NCBI GenBank assembly: GCA_020438595.1 | Contig: JAGQUI010000207.1 | Location: 1 to 5,474 of the forward strand | DNA from: Propionibacteriaceae bacterium | GTDB taxonomy: Bacteria > Actinomycetota > Actinomycetes > Propionibacteriales > Propionibacteriaceae | Direction of reading: 5' to 3' | DNA length: 5,474 nucleotides | Shown here: in pieces, positions 4,772 through 5,474 of the stretch | Layout: every line of letters begins with the position of its first letter | Numbering within the stretch: position 1 is the stretch's first letter | Translations under genes and position numbers: made by a program | Notes under the pieces: generated by a model | Databases searched by the model: none | Seen by the model: the letters and a program-made list of their open reading frames with translations, nothing else | What the model was told of the DNA's origin: nothing

Positions 4772-5430
4772 ACGCGCTCCAACGCGGCGAGGACCTCGGC
4801 CAGCACGCTGGGGTGGCCCAGTGGCAGGAAGTGCCCGGGCACGTCCACCGTCACGTTGAGCGCGCCCGGGAGCTCGCTGCCCTCGGGGACGTGTTCGTCG
4901 AAGCGGGTGCCGATCGAGGTGATCCGGGCGTTGACCGCATCGGGCTCGCCGAGGCTGACCAGGCTCGGGTGGCCGGGCACCAGCGGGCTGACGCTGCGCA
5001 GGGGGAGCAGGCGGGCGCGGCTCGAGCCGTGGAACGGGGTGCAGATCGTGACCATGGCGGCGATCCGCTCGTCTCCGTCCGCGAGCATCGCGAGCTTGCC
5101 GATCAGCCCGCCCTTGCTGTGGCCCACCAGCACCACGTCGTGCAGGTCGCGGGCGATGACCAGGTCGAGCACCGCGGCAGCGCCGTCCGCGATCGGCTGC
5201 CGGTTGTGCCCGAGCGCGGTGACCACGTGCACGGCGTAGCCGCGGCGGTGCAGCGGCAGGATCAGCGGACGCAGGAACTTCCAGTTCTCGTACACCCCGG
5301 GCAGCACGACGACCGGCCTGCCAGTGCCGCGGGCGTAGTGATCGGGGCTCGCCGGCGCGAACAGCGTGCCGACCCACGCCAGGGCCGCCCACAGGTAGTC
5401 CAGCGCCCACCACATCGCCATTCGCAGCAC
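4747..5430 (-). CDS. Membrane-anchored alpha/beta hydrolase (lipase/esterase-like)
   Basis: A 227-residue alpha/beta-fold hydrolase probably acting on ester or lipid-like substrates. A hydrophobic N-terminal segment (about 5-26, with MWWALDYLWAALAWVGTLFA) lacks an obvious signal-peptidase site and looks like an anchor. The oxyanion region VVLPGVYENWKFL (41-53) precedes the nucleophile elbow VGHSKGG (102-108) with Ser105. Likely acid and base are Asp178 (TRFDEH) and His200 (VPGHFLPLGH), with His206 an alternative; the order suits the Ser-Asp-His triad. It is shorter than most secreted lipases and has no large cap. The GTG at 5430 is preceded by AGGA 7 nt upstream; in-frame ATGs at codons 4 and 6 are possible starts. 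The final residues DRVGDGS and the TAA lie in the right arm of the inverted repeat. Substrate unknown. Confidence 0.9.
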   Translation of the reverse strand: MLRMAMWWALDYLWAALAWVGTLFAPASPDHYARGTGRPVVVLPGVYENWKFLRPLILPLHRRGYAVHVVTALGHNRQPIADGAAAVLDLVIARDLHDVVLVGHSKGGLIGKLAMLADGDERIAAMVTICTPFHGSSRARLLPLRSVSPLVPGHPSLVSLGEPDAVNARITSIGTRFDEHVPEGSELPGALNVTVDVPGHFLPLGHPSVLAEVLAALERVDRVGDGS

Positions 5431-5437
5431 GCGCCCA

Positions 5438-5441
5438 TCCT
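5438..5441 (-). promoter_or_regulatory. Ribosome binding site supporting the GTG start of the hydrolase
   Basis: AGGA on the minus strand, 7 nt before the GTG at 5430. The ATGs at codons 4 and 6 lie farther from it (16 and 22 nt), so GTG is preferred. The remaining bases to the window end show no further gene. Confidence 0.45.
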
Positions 5442-5474
5442 GCCCGCCCGGGGCCGCCGTCGTGACGTGATTTC

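Overview
The window is about 70% GC by eye, with G or C at most third codon positions, GTG starts and short intergenic gaps. This fits a high-GC actinomycete. The protein styles and TANNNT-type -10 elements would suit a Pseudonocardiaceae-like genome (for example Amycolatopsis or relatives), but that family-level guess is inference. The content looks like ordinary chromosomal housekeeping or accessory genes. I see no phage, transposase, CRISPR, RNA gene or biosynthetic cluster, and no compositional break.

Layout, left to right. (1) 1-328, minus: N-terminal part of a LysR-type regulator, cut by the window edge. (2) 400-1332, plus: a ten-helix EamA-type metabolite exporter, diverging from the regulator over a 71-bp gap. 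(3) 1364-1795, minus: small two-helix PLDc_N-domain membrane protein, convergent with the exporter. (4) 1846-2562, minus: class I glutamine amidotransferase. (5) 2614-3858, minus: twelve-helix MFS transporter of the YbjJ/MosC-like type. Genes 5, 4 and 3 run in the same direction with gaps of about 50 bp and may be partly co-transcribed. (6) 3859-4091: a 233-bp divergent control region with a candidate promoter and an 18-bp imperfect palindrome. (7) 4092-4691, plus: FMN nitroreductase-family protein resembling RutE. (8) 4747-5430, minus: membrane-anchored alpha/beta hydrolase, convergent with the nitroreductase.

Functional links supported by layout are modest. The LysR protein probably controls the divergent exporter. 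The MFS and nitroreductase genes share a divergent control region, so they may answer to one signal, but their substrates cannot be read from sequence. No regulator is visible for the palindrome in front of the nitroreductase.

The most unusual structures are two long inverted repeats, one at each convergent gene junction (1294-1349 and 4694-4771). The first has perfect 18-bp arms. The second has 35-bp arms with one mismatch, and each arm is itself a palindromic 33-nt unit. Both arms overlap the 3' end of a neighbouring gene and encode the last residues of its protein. They look like bidirectional terminators or dispersed palindromic units rather than a new multi-gene system. I found no convincing novel enzymatic or defence system here.
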